Shown piece by piece: positions 11,224 to 22,329 of a stretch of 64,000 nucleotides of DNA. Each line of letters begins with the position of its first letter. Position 1 is the stretch's first letter. Both the position numbers and the translations under genes were made by a program. The notes under the pieces are model-generated. The model searched no databases. It was not told where the DNA came from and saw only the letters and a program-made list of their open reading frames with translations. The stretch covers positions 3,117,501-3,181,500 of the forward strand of contig JAGTTD010000010.1 of the NCBI GenBank assembly GCA_018398585.1, in the 5' to 3' direction. The DNA is from Simmondsia chinensis (lineage: Eukaryota > Streptophyta > Magnoliopsida > Caryophyllales > Simmondsiaceae).

Positions 11224-11760
11224 GGAAGTCATGCATATGTCATGCTGTTTGATTACATTTGCGAGGGATGAAAAGGATTACTACTAAAATTGTTGTATTG
11301 TAAGTGGTGCGGAGGTTATTAGGTCTTACGAGAAAAAGAAAATGAAAGTCTATATGAATCTAAGGGATTAAATACGATTGAGCATACAACTGGGCCTTTA
11401 AATGTAGAAAAAAGGAAAAAAAGAAAATAGAAATGGGACATACTTAATAATAAATTAAGGGATTAAATACGATTGAGCATACAACTGGGCTTTTAAATGT
11501 AGAAAAAAAGAAAAAAAAATAGAAATGGAGGTCATGCATATGTCATGCTGTTTGATTACATTTGTGAGGGATGAAAAGGATTGCTACTAAAATTGTTGTA
11601 TTGTAAGTGGTGCGGAGGTTATTAGGTCTTACGAGAAAAAGAAAATGAAAGTCTATATGAATCTAAGGGATTAAATACGATTGAGCATACAACTGGGCTT
11701 TTAAATGTAGAAAAAAGGAAAAAAAGAAAATATAAATGGGATATACTTAATAATAAATTA
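11224..11760 (+). repeat. Direct repeats inside the LARD
   Basis: A segment of about 235 bp starting ATGGAAGTCATGCATATGTC (11224) recurs at 11526-11759. A partial third copy of its end lies between them (about 11457-11525). Non-coding; part of the LARD interior. Confidence 0.75.
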
Positions 11761-11802
11761 AAAATTATGCATGAAGTTTAAATATGTGTATGTTTGATGA
11801 TT

Positions 11803-12747
11803 CCAAATTACTCACCTAGTGCTGTTGCTTTAGCTGCATCGACCAGATTAGCTAGAGAACGGACCTCTTCGTCATTGAGTCCGCACCCGGACCATCGATG
11901 CTCTACCCTAGTGCGCCCTCCCACACTGACTCAACATTCCCCTGTTCATAGGATAGGAGTCTTGAGTGATGGGGATCATGGAAGTCACACTATTAGGCCA
12001 GTGTATGACGGTGTTAGCATAGCTGAGCTGTCATGGGGTCAGCTTTCTATCCACATTGAAAGTCAGTATGTTGGTAGGTGGTCTGTGGAATGCAGCTGGC
12101 CGCATGCTTCTCTTCTCCATCTGTCTTCACAACGTGGTGATCATATTCCAGTTCAAGTTGTGCATGAAAACCAACATATGCCTCCTCTGCTCCAATGGGT
12201 GGAGAGTGATATAGCCAGTTCAGATCAGCCTCACGCTTAGCTATCGCATCTTGAGAATGTAGCTCGTGACTCCAACGGTGAAGATGATTCTATGTCTACG
12301 GGACCTGAGTTTCCTCCAGGTTTTGAGCCCTTTACCTCGAACACGTCAGAGTCTTGTATGGAGAGACCCACTGGAGATGGGATAAGAAAAGGAAAAGGAC
12401 TACTGACAAAAAGGGAGAGAAAAACGCTGAAGCACATGAAAAAAGAGAGTGAAAAGCGGGAGCTTCAAAAATTTCTTGAGGACATGTCGCATAGGAAAAG
12501 TATGCCGGAAAATAACAAGGTATCAGACAAACGATAAAAGGGGAAGGAGGTAAAATGGGAAAAATCGTCAAAGACAACCGGGAAGAAGAAGAAACGGAAT
12601 AGGGAGAATCGATACGACAAAATCTCGGAAGCAAAGTATGATGAGCTGATCCTTCAAGCGGAGCGGGCAATTGACATGGGGAGAAGAGTTGGATTTAATT
12701 TCGATGGTTTCTACCCACCCATAGTGGCACACCTGCTGGCCAAATGA
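11803..12747 (+). pseudogene. Broken ORF1-like frame of the nested LINE
   Basis: One frame runs through stops at about 12238-12240 and 12535-12537 and ends at TGA 12745-12747. The N-terminal part is serine- and histidine-rich, then STGPEFPPGFEPF, then a charged helix (KRERKTLKHMKKESEKRE), then a basic stretch and GRRVGFNFDGF. No named domain recognised. The flanking duplications show it came in by retroposition, so it is not a resident gene. Confidence 0.5.
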
Positions 12748-13021
12748 GGAGGGTAGTTTTGTGGTTGAGGTTCAGTCTTGCTTCGGTTTCCTGCACGGGT
12801 GGTTTGGTTCTTTTTCTTTTGGGTTCCCAGTCTGTGCCTGTTTTGTGCGCGTCTTGGGTGGCGTGTGCTCGGTGTCAGTTTTGTCGGGTTTTGGGTGTTT
12901 TGGTTTTGTTGCTTTTTGTTTCCCTTTTTGTTCCTCCCTCCATTTGCGAAGTGGCATGGGCCTCGTCTTATCGAGCGGCTTGTCTGTTCTTCTGCTTTGC
13001 CGATAATTATCGGAAAAAAAA
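11803..13021 (+). mobile_element. LINE-type retroposon nested in the LARD
   Basis: Bounded by exact 13-bp duplications, ATGTTTGATGATT, at 11790-11802 and 13022-13034, and ending in an A run after CGATAATTATCGG. It carries a frame (11803-12747) with two stops, a PPGFEP motif typical of the region after ORF1 in plant LINEs, a lysine/glutamate-rich segment, and NRENRYDKI. No endonuclease or RT is seen; after the frame comes a GT-rich 3' UTR. The 3' end (TAATTATCGGAA) recurs at 60070-60260. Best read as an internally deleted or ORF1-only LINE derivative. Confidence 0.65.
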
Positions 13022-13034
13022 ATGTTTGATGATT

Positions 13035-16000
13035 AGAACTTCATACCTTTTTTTTTTCATTGTTCATGTTATCATTTGAAGGACCTAATTTTCTAAGTTT
13101 ATATGAAAAAGGTTCAGTGGAAGTTAGACCCACATTCACATGAATCTTAATATAAGTTAGTGAAATGTAGGGGTAGTGCTCTTACATAAAGCAAAACTTC
13201 TTGTGTTACATAGGAGCTGTTTTAACCATAATTCTTTCCTATTTTTTGTGAGTCTACCAATATTTGCTAGATGCTACTGGCTTGTGCGGAATGTATTATG
13301 GTAAAATAAATAAAAACGGAAGTTAAAGATTAACTAGACCATAAATCAAAGAGATTAGGTCAAATGGAGGTGTTGAATGTTATACCACCTTCCACAAAAG
13401 AGATTGCGAAGGAAATCTAAAAATGCTTGAGGTTGATTGTGAACTTGTTAGAATAGAGCCTTGAACCTAGAGTTGGCCAACTCTTAGGTTAGGCATGTCT
13501 AGTTGCACAATCTTGAAATCCTTGTTTGTGTAGAACGTGGTCTTGTATGTTAGAGTTGGTTTTCTTGCACATTTAGAGTGATCTAAATGAAATAGTTGAT
13601 TCTTGTAAAGGGTTAATAGGACTTGTGAGTTCTTATGAAAATTCATGTGTTATTTTGTGTATTAGTCTCTATATTGATGTCTCATGTATTTCTCATGGCT
13701 ATGTTTGAAGCAAGTTGGTACATGTTGTCAAATGTTGCTTGAAGTAATAATGAACATGTTGTCTATGGACTGTTTTCAAGCTGAATGTGTTGCTGCTTGA
13801 TGTGTAGCAGTCGTATGTCATTGTCCATATTACCTTTATGGGGGTTTTAGGCTGTATGTTGTATACATATTGCAAATTATGACATTCAACTGCTGAATGT
13901 TGATGTCCATACTAGTGTTATGCTGGTTTTTGAACTGTTTTGCTGAATTTTAGCCAAGAATTGGAAAAACATGATATGTTTGAGTCATATGATGACTATG
14001 TGTTGTCTTCAGAGATTTATTATGCCCTTAGGATCATTGTTCCATGCCTTCTTTTCTAGTTTTTGGAAAAAAGGTAAGGTGCAAGCCACATGAGAACCTT
14101 GATTGATCATAGGCTTGATATTTAGCTTGTGTCTAGATACTTATTTGAGTTATTGTCATATATTGTGTGCTCATGTTGGTCGTTTGAATGACGTATTATA
14201 TGACCTTAGTGTTCATTTGATGAGAAGAAAAATATGGCATCGCATCACAAGCTAAATATGCTAAGGTAATTAATAGCATTATGTTTTGGTGAATAATACA
14301 ACACTTGTCCTGTAATATCATATGTCAGTGGTGGACCTTGTCTACATACATTGATCTAAATGATGAATATTAAGGTGCTCTAGTTAAATTGTTGAGGTAT
14401 TAGTGAAGTACCATAAATAAGGTTTACATTGTAATAAACTCCTCGTATTAGGTGTCTGATATCAATGAGAGATATTCTACTAATGACTATGTATTTAGGC
14501 TCGTTAGTGAGCTATATTTCGTGACACCCCCCTGAAACCTGCATTGTTTAGTTGTCGTTAAAGATTGAGTTGGCAGGTAGAAAAATTGAACGGCTTAGGA
14601 ATGTAGAGTGAGACATTCCATTGTGGGGGGTTATAAGAGCACTTGAGAGCCTATGAGATATGTTTGATCATAATCTTTTCTGATTATTATATTTTTTCCA
14701 ATGTTTGCTACTTATAGCTAGCTTATGGAAATTGATTATGGTAGAAATATTATTTTGGGGATTGTCCAAAGTTTACATAGTGTGATGATACTAAACACTT
14801 GGGCTCGAGAGCCTTGCAGAGGCTTGGGTTGCCTTAAGTTGAGTTGTAAAAGGCATCTTGTGAATTATGGTCTTATGTACCTCTTCTCTTGATGTCACCG
14901 AAATTTGATGCAACAATGGTAGCATGGACTACCCTTAATAGTAATACACATGTACACTAAGTACGATGAGAATGGGTATATGGTCTTTTGTGACCAAAAC
15001 TGGTGATAATGTTTCACAATTGTGATGAGATATAAAAGTGACAATTTGCGGTACATATATTTCTATGCCAACTGTATATACAATATGCATATGATACGTG
15101 TACTATGTGAATGCTTGGGATGGAGATATGATTTTGTTAATATGATATTTGCTCCACTATTGTGTTATACTGACCTTGTTGAAGTTGGCAGGCGATGGAG
15201 CTAGTTGTTTAATAGCTCATTGCAGATACCTTAATGTGGGGGTGAGAACAACTCGTGATTAGTGTTGGCAGTGGCCAACTCTCAAGTATCGCTTTGTTTT
15301 ACTACATTGTAAAATGCCATGTATGACGATTGAGCTTGATGCTTTATCCTAACCCATAGTCTGTAACGGGTGGTGTAGACACTGCGCATTTGATGAGTTT
15401 GGCAAGAGGAGACCTATTCGTCTCAGACACAAGATCTTAAACGATCTACTCGAAAGAAAGTGATATCACTAAATAGTGTAAGGTTTGAAAAGAACCTTGT
15501 GGATCCATTGATTGTGTAAACATCGAGGGGGACGGGACTAAAGTCTATACATGAATAAACTGTGATGTATCCAACCAGGTTTTAACAGGTTCAATGTGAA
15601 AAGTCATAGTGTCATTCGTGAAATGAACTGTGTTTTATGTTGTCCCTCCCTACGGTGTGACAGTGCGGAGACGGGTCCATAGCCATATGCTTGGTGGTGT
15701 AAGCGAGGCTTGCACTTAATGAACATTGTCTGTATGTTACTAGGGGTGAGGTTGAGCCTTGGCTCTTAATGGACCCATATCCATATGTTTGGTGGTGTGC
15801 GATAACACACACTTTATGGGATCTACCTATGTAGCCGCTCCATATGAAGGTTCAAGGTTTTCCTTCTAGAGCACCTATGAATATACAACACGAGTGCATG
15901 GCCAATAAAACGCGCCGAACCGCATAAATTGTCGTTATGTTACCAAGGAGTAAGGTTGAGCTCTAGCTCTTAATGGACCCATAACCATATGTTTGGTGGT

Positions 16001-16361
16001 GTGCGGTAACACACACTTGATAGGGTCTACCTATATAAGTGTGGGATTGTGGCCACTTCCTATGAAGGCTTAACACTTGCCTTCTAGAGCGCCTATGAAT
16101 ATCCAGGACGAGCGCATGACCGATAAAACGAGCCAAACTGCTAGCGTTGCTGAGATCTGGAGTTTAGTATGTGTCTGAGTGGCAGACTATACAACCCCTT
16201 GTGGGGTTCAAGACAAAAGTCACCTCGCAAGATGTTGGTCCTAAACTTGGGTTACACTAGGTGACGATTCAAGTCGCAAGACATCGGCATTGAAAAACTG
16301 AACTCCCTTTGCCCAATCTATTCTTCTTTGTTCTCTTCCGCTTGTATCCTTTATGGGGGAT
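13035..16361 (+). other. Non-coding interior of the LARD
   Basis: No ORF with a recognisable gag, protease, RT, RNase H or integrase domain. The right part contains an imperfect tandem repeat of about 205-215 bp (15721-15923 and 15925-16141), each unit with CTCTTAATGGACCCATA, ATATGTTTGGTGGTGTGCG and CCTTCTAGAG. A half unit lies at about 15636-15720. Confidence 0.65.
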
Positions 16362-17193
16362 TGTTGGAAAAATGATACAAGCTAAACATAACTATTATGG
16401 AAAAATAGTTTAACCATGCCTATTTACTGATTGTTTACTGCTACTAAACGTTTAGAGTCATTAAAATTTTGACCGTTGGGAATTAAATGACAATATAGCC
16501 GTTGAAATTTATTACGTCTGTTTATAGCCGTTGGAATTCATTACAACCGATGACTTAATGCTTATTACCGTTTATAGCAGTTGGAATTCATTATACCCGT
16601 TTTTCTAATGCTTGTTAACGTTTTCTACGCTTTATATTTGCCATTAGCTGTAACAACCAAATATATACACTCTCGGCCTCTCAGTCTCTCACTCTCTCTC
16701 GGTTTGGTCTCTCTCCTAAAATTTGGGCAAAGTTCAAGGCACTCCTACCCGACAATTAACGAGTGCACGTTAAGAGTCGGATCGCGTTAATCCTGGAGGA
16801 CGGCCGCTGGTTATACTGTGTGCACCGAAGCAGCGGAGAAATCGTCTTTTAGGACAGTGAAATTTACCACGGCGCGATATCATCCTTTGTGAGATCTTTC
16901 TAATTACTCTCTCTTTTTGTTGCTATGGTCAAATATTTATCAATTCTCTAAAACTATTTGATTGCTATGTTTATATAATTATTTCTATAATTTTTAGTAT
17001 TTTTACTATGTTTTTGCTGCCAATTTTCAGCAGCAACTTTCACTGAATTTTCACTGAAATTTTAGCTTATTTTACTGTAGTATTTTACTGAAATTTATAG
17101 TACAATAATACTGTAATTTATAATAGTATTTTATTACATTTTACAGAAGTGTTCTACTGTAATTTTCATTACGATTAGACCATTTATCTAACA
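16362..17193 (+). repeat. 3' LTR of the LARD
   Basis: 832 bp, same start as the 5' LTR. It differs by scattered substitutions and short indels, including loss of the clean TATA box (CTTTATATTTG) and of one MSA motif. The divergence shows the insertion is not recent. Confidence 0.85.
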
Positions 17194-17198
17194 AGCAT

Positions 17199-19223
17199 TT
17201 CTCAACAAAACCATATATTATTGAAATCATGTTCCAAGTTAGCATTCTTAGTGGAAATACCTCATATTTCGGTAGAATGAATCTAGGTGATAAAGTTTTT
17301 AAATCTTTGGATATTTAAATAATAAAATTTTTAAATCTCAAGATAACTCTTTATGTATGTTAATGTCCAGTATCTAAAATGACAAAGCACTATGTCTCAT
17401 GGTAACTATTTGGGTATTTTCAATTGAGAAAGGGAGAGTTAGGCTCAAGCTCTATTTTAATGATGGGTTTATTCAATAGTATGCTCGGGTCTCACCGCTC
17501 TCTTGCTCTTCAATTGAACCCCTTATGTTACTTTTATAGGCAGGGCACGAGGTAAGGTAGGAATTGTCCAAATAACTCCCGTTTTAGTTGCTTTTGAGCT
17601 TAATGTTTTGGCATAATCGGGCTTTTCTTTGGGTGGGTAACCTGTGCGGTAGGGCTCTAGACCCGGTGAGACATTTGTTTTTGGTCCTTGAGTGCCTTCC
17701 GACATCTCGATAATTGGAATGCTGAAACCTGGGTTTTCGAAATATCGGAATAGGGGATACCAAGATGAAGGTGGGAGTGTTTATGTTATTCGAGTGATGT
17801 GACTTTAGTAGGGTTTTAATGCGACAGTATCTTAGAATCCCGAGTATCTTGGAGTCCTGCTTTTCCATTTGAGCCAAGACCGAAAACTATTCTTTCTTTA
17901 TCTTATGATTTGCCTCTCATGGTCTTGTCCGGTTATGGAGCATTTTCCCATTTTAAGGATACTTGTTTCATGGTTTATCGTTGTTGGATGGGAGTAATCT
18001 AACTTGTATCCGATGCAATGTCTTTTGGGTTTAATCTCAAGTGCTGATTTTGACGTGGATAAGATCTGGCAATGTGCGGTCTATAAGTTTGCTTTATAAA
18101 TCAAGAGGCAAAAGGTCTTTTTCTTCTTCCCTCGTCTTCTCTCATTTGAAAACTTGGAAGTGCTAAAGTAGTGAATTCTTGATATTTTGATTCTCGATTA
18201 TTGGTACCTTTTGATCTTTGCTCATCTCGACAACCTCCTAACAGGAGCATTCTAGTATATTTTCCTTTTAAATTGTTTAGAGCAGAGGTATAACCTTTTA
18301 CTCTTTGCTCATTTTCCTTTTCATTTTCCCCTTTTTGTTTTATTATTGTCTCGATGTCTCGATGGTACTTGACTTTAGCTTTCTAGCCAACTAGAAATGC
18401 CACATAAAGTGGGAAATTCCAGCGTAGACCTCGTTTGTCCCACAATGAACTCTATTTTGGAAGACATTGAATGGTCTTCCTCTTATATCTTAAATATTCT
18501 TCTAGAGGAGACTCGAATCCATTCGTCGAGAATCACTCCAAATTCCTTGTTGCTTCCTTAAAAGTTGGCGAGACTTCTAAAGACACGGCTCGCAATGGGC
18601 GCAGAGTTAAGAAGACAGAGAGGGCATTAAGGAGTGTGGGAAGATCGAGGTAAGCCATGTTTCCGTGGAAGCTAATAAAATAATAAACTTGATAATGAAA
18701 TTTGGACATATCAATACTAGGACAATTCGTTTGTCGGTCCCATCCGATTTTTTTGCTATAATCAGCACAAAGTCGCAATATAATAAAACATACACATCGT
18801 ACAAACGAGACCAAAGTCAACCCGTATCAAAGCGAAGATCAAAATAAAGACAAAAGTAATACAACATACCAAAAAATAAATTATAAGACAGTTACAGGCA
18901 AAAAATAGGGGTATAGGACGGTCCCATCCAATATTAGTTTGGAATCCATCATTAGTGATGATGCCTTAGATAATGCCTTCCTTAGAAAGGTAACCCCATA
19001 ACTTTTCTTACCTTGTATGAAAAAATATATATACATGGAATAACATTATTGTCTAAAAAATTATTATCATCAGAGTAATTTTATAACTTTATTTTTATAA
19101 GTCACATTATTACCATATCAATAACAACTTTCTCTATAGTCTATATATTGTATTCTAAATTAGTGAATAATTTAGTCACATTAAATTTACATTTACATTA
19201 AATATATAAATATAACAATTAAG
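17199..19223. other. Spacer of unknown content
   Basis: No gene recognised. On the minus strand 17440-17570 has a TATA-like CCTATAAAAG and could be an old LTR. A region at 18350-18660 has two short overlapping frames and a donor-like AGGTAAG, but no known domain. Both are left unassigned. Confidence 0.3.
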
Positions 19224-20288
19224 GCTTTTTTTTTTTTATATTGAAAACCACCTATATTTAGTTGCGGTTTTAGAAAAACCACCTAACTTTTCTAATTTTT
19301 CAAAAGCACTCCTAAACTTTTCAAAAACATTTCAATGTCACAACTAATGCTGACACCGTTAACTTTTTATTAAAATAAATACAAAATTATCAAATTATCC
19401 TCAATAAAACTTTTTTTATCAATGAATTATAAATAATTTTACAAATAAAAAATACTTCAAAAATTTTTTGTGACAAAAGGCTGTAGCAGCACACCACACC
19501 CTCAACAATTTTACAAATTCAAATATAAAGGATAATTTTGTCATTTGTTGATAAAACTATTTTAGTTGTATCAAAAATTAGGGTTAGGTTTGGGAATAGA
19601 TTGAAGAAAGATAGTTAGATGAGATAAAGAAGTAGAAGAAGTAGAATGAGGAGATGAGAAGAGAGAGAGAGAGAAGTTTGTTATTGTCTTGCTTAACTTT
19701 CCTAACAACCTAAACACACTATTTATACTAATTATCTAATACAAGTATTTGCACTATTAGTTATCCTACTATAAATACTAATACTCCTTTTACTTGTATC
19801 ATTTGTAAAATATATTACTTAATATAATTTAATTAATTTAAGTTAAACTTGGTATTTTGATGTATTTATACCCAAAAAGCAGTGTTTCATTTAACGAAAA
19901 GTTAACGGTGTCAACATCAGGTGTGAAATTGAAATTTTTTTAAAAAGTTTAGATGTAAATTTAAATAATTAAAAGATTTAGATGATTTTCTATAACCACA
20001 AAAGAGGGTATCAACAAGCAAACACTGAATCCCATTAAAACTTCGCAGTTAAGCACGTTTGGGCGAAAATAGTACCAGGATGGGTGATCTCTTAGGAAGT
20101 CCTTACCCCTCAGGTTTGGGTACTCAAAAATAGCCTCTCTTGAGGGTAGCACCCTGAAGGGGAAATGCAACGTACATCTATCCCCCAGACCCTGCTTAAA
20201 TGGGAGGCTTTGGTGCACTAAAAATGTTGCTTTAGATAATTTTCTATAACCGTACCAAAAATATAAGTGATTTTCAGTAAAAAAAAAC
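19224..20288. mobile_element. Foldback element with about 130-bp inverted ends
   Basis: The left arm (GAAAACCACCTATATTTAG...GACACCGTTAACTTTT) is matched in reverse by the right arm (GTTAACGGTGTCAACATCAG ... TATAAGTGATTTTCAGT). The middle is AT-rich with an AG microsatellite near 19640-19680 and no ORF. A 5S-head SINE (19998-20230) sits inside the right arm. Target duplications were not settled because both ends lie in T or A runs. Confidence 0.7.
19998..20230 (+). mobile_element. Full-length SINE with 5S rRNA-derived head
   Basis: The head AAGAGGGTATCAACAAGC is followed by 5S-like sequence (TCGCAGTTAAGCACGTTTGG, GTACCAGGATGGGTGATCTC) and an Au-like tail. The duplication TTTAGATGATTTTCTATAACC (19977-19997) recurs at 20231-20251 with one mismatch. 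Plus-strand copy, inserted in the foldback element. Confidence 0.9.
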
Positions 20289-20339
20289 AATCCTAATAAT
20301 TAATCTAAATGGAATTTGATTATGTGGTGCAATAACTCA

Positions 20340-20570
20340 TCAACCAGCCTTCCCACTTGCCCTTAACCCACTTGGGCGACCCACACCATCTTGACCGTCC
20401 ATTCCCACCCTGCACATCCATCCAACGGCCCTCATTTACCCGCCGCAATCGTTGAAACCACCCCGCACTCCAACTAACCCCACATTCCAGAACCGTCACG
20501 TGCCGGTGACATCGCTAGCGTCACCATACAGTCGCCATCCCAGTAACCTTTAATCGCCGGTCAACATATA
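20340..20570. other. GC-rich island in AT-rich spacer
   Basis: About 230 bases that are C-rich and far less AT-rich than their surroundings, including a G-box core (TCACGTGCCGGTGAC near 20496) and CATCCAACGGCCC. No ORF. It may be a distal promoter of the PP2C gene about 2 kb downstream or the trace of a lost gene. Confidence 0.35.
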
Positions 20571-20947
20571 TTAATTCGCAACAAATATACTTTTCTATTT
20601 TGTTTCAGGGGCCATTTAGCCGCAATAAAATTGCATCTTTGGAAGGTATTTTTTTTGTTTTTTTTTCGATAATTAACGAGTATAAAATGGACAGTTTATA
20701 CAAACGAGAACACAGCTAACCCACATATAAACAAGGATTAGGAAACTATTTTTTGTGAAAACATTTTTAAAAAGGTATTCCTAATAAAATACTTTTATCT
20801 AAAGAATTTTTAATTTAAAGGAAAATATTTTTCTACTTTTGTTTAGAAATCAGTTTCTTCTTTTAGTTAAATGTACTTTTCTTTTCAAATCAAACATACA
20901 CGATTCTTGAATTAAGTGATTTTGCTTTGTAATAACCCAATTTAGTA

Positions 20948-21207
20948 CATACATACATACAACATACAACATTTTCAGTGCCCCAAAGATTTCCGCCTAA
21001 GCACAGTCTTGAGGGGGTGGATGTACGCAACCTTCCCCCTTCAAGGCACCATGAAAGGAGGCTGTTTCCGAGAACCACTAGCCTAAGGGGTGAAACATAA
21101 GGACTTCCCAGGAGGTCACCTATCTCAGTACTACTCTCGCACAAGCGCGCTTAACTTTGGAGTTCTAATGGGATCCGGTGCTTGCATGTTGGTACCCTCT
21201 TAGGCTT
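20948..21207 (-). mobile_element. Full-length SINE with 5S rRNA-derived head
   Basis: On the minus strand: CCTAAGAGGGTACCAACATG, then 5S-like CACCGGATCCCATTAGAACT, GCGAGAGTAGTACTGAGATA and GACCTCCTGGGAAGTCCTTA, then the Au-like module and a tail of GTATGTTGTATGTATG type. Exact 16-bp duplications, ATAACCCAATTTAGTA, lie at 20932-20947 and 21208-21223. The best-preserved 5S head in the window. Confidence 0.92.
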
Positions 21208-21310
21208 ATAACCCAATTTAGTAATTAGGTCAAGCTTTATATATGAATTACTGAATAGAAGAAATTGAGGGAGAAAAAGAAAAATTAGGGGGAGAATTAG
21301 AAAATATAAT

Positions 21311-21703
21311 CCCTTGTTTGGCAATGGGGTAAAGTACGGTAAAGATAGGGAAAGTAAGGTAATATTTTACTCTTATTTAGATATGTAAAATTAAGAGAGA
21401 TAATAGTAAAGAGAGATAAATGAATTATTCTTATCTGACAATTGAGTAAAAAGGTTAGATTAAAAAGAATTATAGTTAAAATAAAATTAAAATTATTCAA
21501 AATGTTTAAATTTTACCCTACCCCGCTTTACTTTCCATATTGGGGGCTAAAAAAAGGGTAAAGGGGGTGTAAAGGAGGATAATGGGAGGTAAGTTTTTAC
21601 CTTTATTATTACTTTAAAAAAAATTTGTCAAATAAGGTTAAAAATTTACTACCATTACCTTTACTCTTCTTTGTCTTCGTTTATCTCGTTGTCAAAAAGG
21701 GGG
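21311..21703. mobile_element. hAT-like MITE
   Basis: Inverted ends CCCTTGTTTGGCAATGGGGT and CCCCCTTTTTGACAACGAGA (read inward) with GGTAAAG-rich subterminal repeats. No ORF. The same terminus motif (CCCCTTATTTGGCAACGGGG) occurs at about 46456. Confidence 0.5.
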
Positions 21704-21728
21704 TAAGAAGTTGAGGGAGAGAAAATAA

Positions 21729-21870
21729 GACTTTTTTTTGTAAATTGGCCTATTTTTAAAAAATATTTAGAAATTTAGCCCTATTTTCAAAATATTTAAC
21801 AAATTAGCCCATTTTACTGTAGCCATATGGGTGCATGACGTACGAAACGTCGTGCAGCAGTGTTGCATTA
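21729..21870 (+). mobile_element. Single terminus of the 41275-42795 MULE family
   Basis: GACTTTTTTTTGTAAATTGG followed by TTAGCCCATTTTACTGTAGC is the same terminal sequence as the foldback MULE near NOC4. No matching opposite end was found nearby, so it is a partial or diverged copy. Confidence 0.5.
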
Positions 21871-22109
21871 AAATTTGAATAGAAAATTAATTAAAATTTT
21901 ATTTGACATGCAAAGTCATAAATACAATACAACTTGTTATATCCATCTTTTTATATAGACTAAGAAAAAAAAAATCTGAATAATTTAGGTGTGGCATTAA
22001 AAAAATTTTAAATATTTAAATAAAATTTTTTAAAATTAGAAAATCAAAATAATTTTTGTAAAACCGTACATAAAATTTACGTAATTTTCATTTAAAAAAT
22101 CCCATAACT

Positions 22110-22265
22110 TTAAACCGGATTTTCTAACATGTACTATAAAGACATATATTACGAAATATTTATTATACTTATATTTATTAAATTACTCAAATATTAAAAA
22201 AATTTTATTATTTTTATATAAACTTATAAAATATAAAAATTTAGTACAATAAATATTTTTTAACA
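22110..22265. repeat. Repeat shared with 61480-61635
   Basis: Starts CGGATTTTCTAACATGTAC and ends AATTTAGTACAATAAATATT; a diverged copy lies at 61480-61635. AT-rich, no ORF; probably one MITE family. Confidence 0.45.
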
Positions 22266-22329
22266 CTCACATCATTACTCTTCTTGGGAACACCAAAAAC
22301 ACTCGAAAATGTAAGAAATTGTCATCTTT

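Larger units (their letters stand above)
9676..17193 (+). mobile_element. Non-coding LTR retrotransposon (LARD type)
   Basis: LTRs at 9676-10519 and 16362-17193 begin TGTTGG and end ACA. Both outer flanks carry AGCAT (9671-9675 and 17194-17198), a 5-bp target duplication. A polypurine run (ATGGGGGAT) precedes the right LTR, so the element is in plus orientation. The LTRs share a TATA-containing U3, a CT-rich leader and a run ending near TTTTCATTACGATT. The 5.8-kb interior has no gag or pol domain that I can find; after removing a LINE insertion (11803-13021) it is still over 4.5 kb. Size and lack of coding match large retrotransposon derivatives (LARDs), which depend on a partner. No standard primer-binding site was recognised next to the 5' LTR. 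Confidence 0.85.

Noticed and set aside
11794..12537. Resident host gene with two exons
   Set aside because: Exact 13-bp duplications and a 3' A run show retroposition; the frame holds in-frame stops and no introns.
12744..13079. Overlapping hydrophobic frames
   Set aside because: They arise from the GT-rich 3' UTR of the nested LINE and run across its poly-A end.
20948..21207. Cassandra-type TRIM (LTR element with 5S in its LTR)
   Set aside because: There is one copy per site with no second LTR, no PBS or PPT, duplications of 11-21 bp rather than 5, and a TTG-type tail, all of which fit a SINE.
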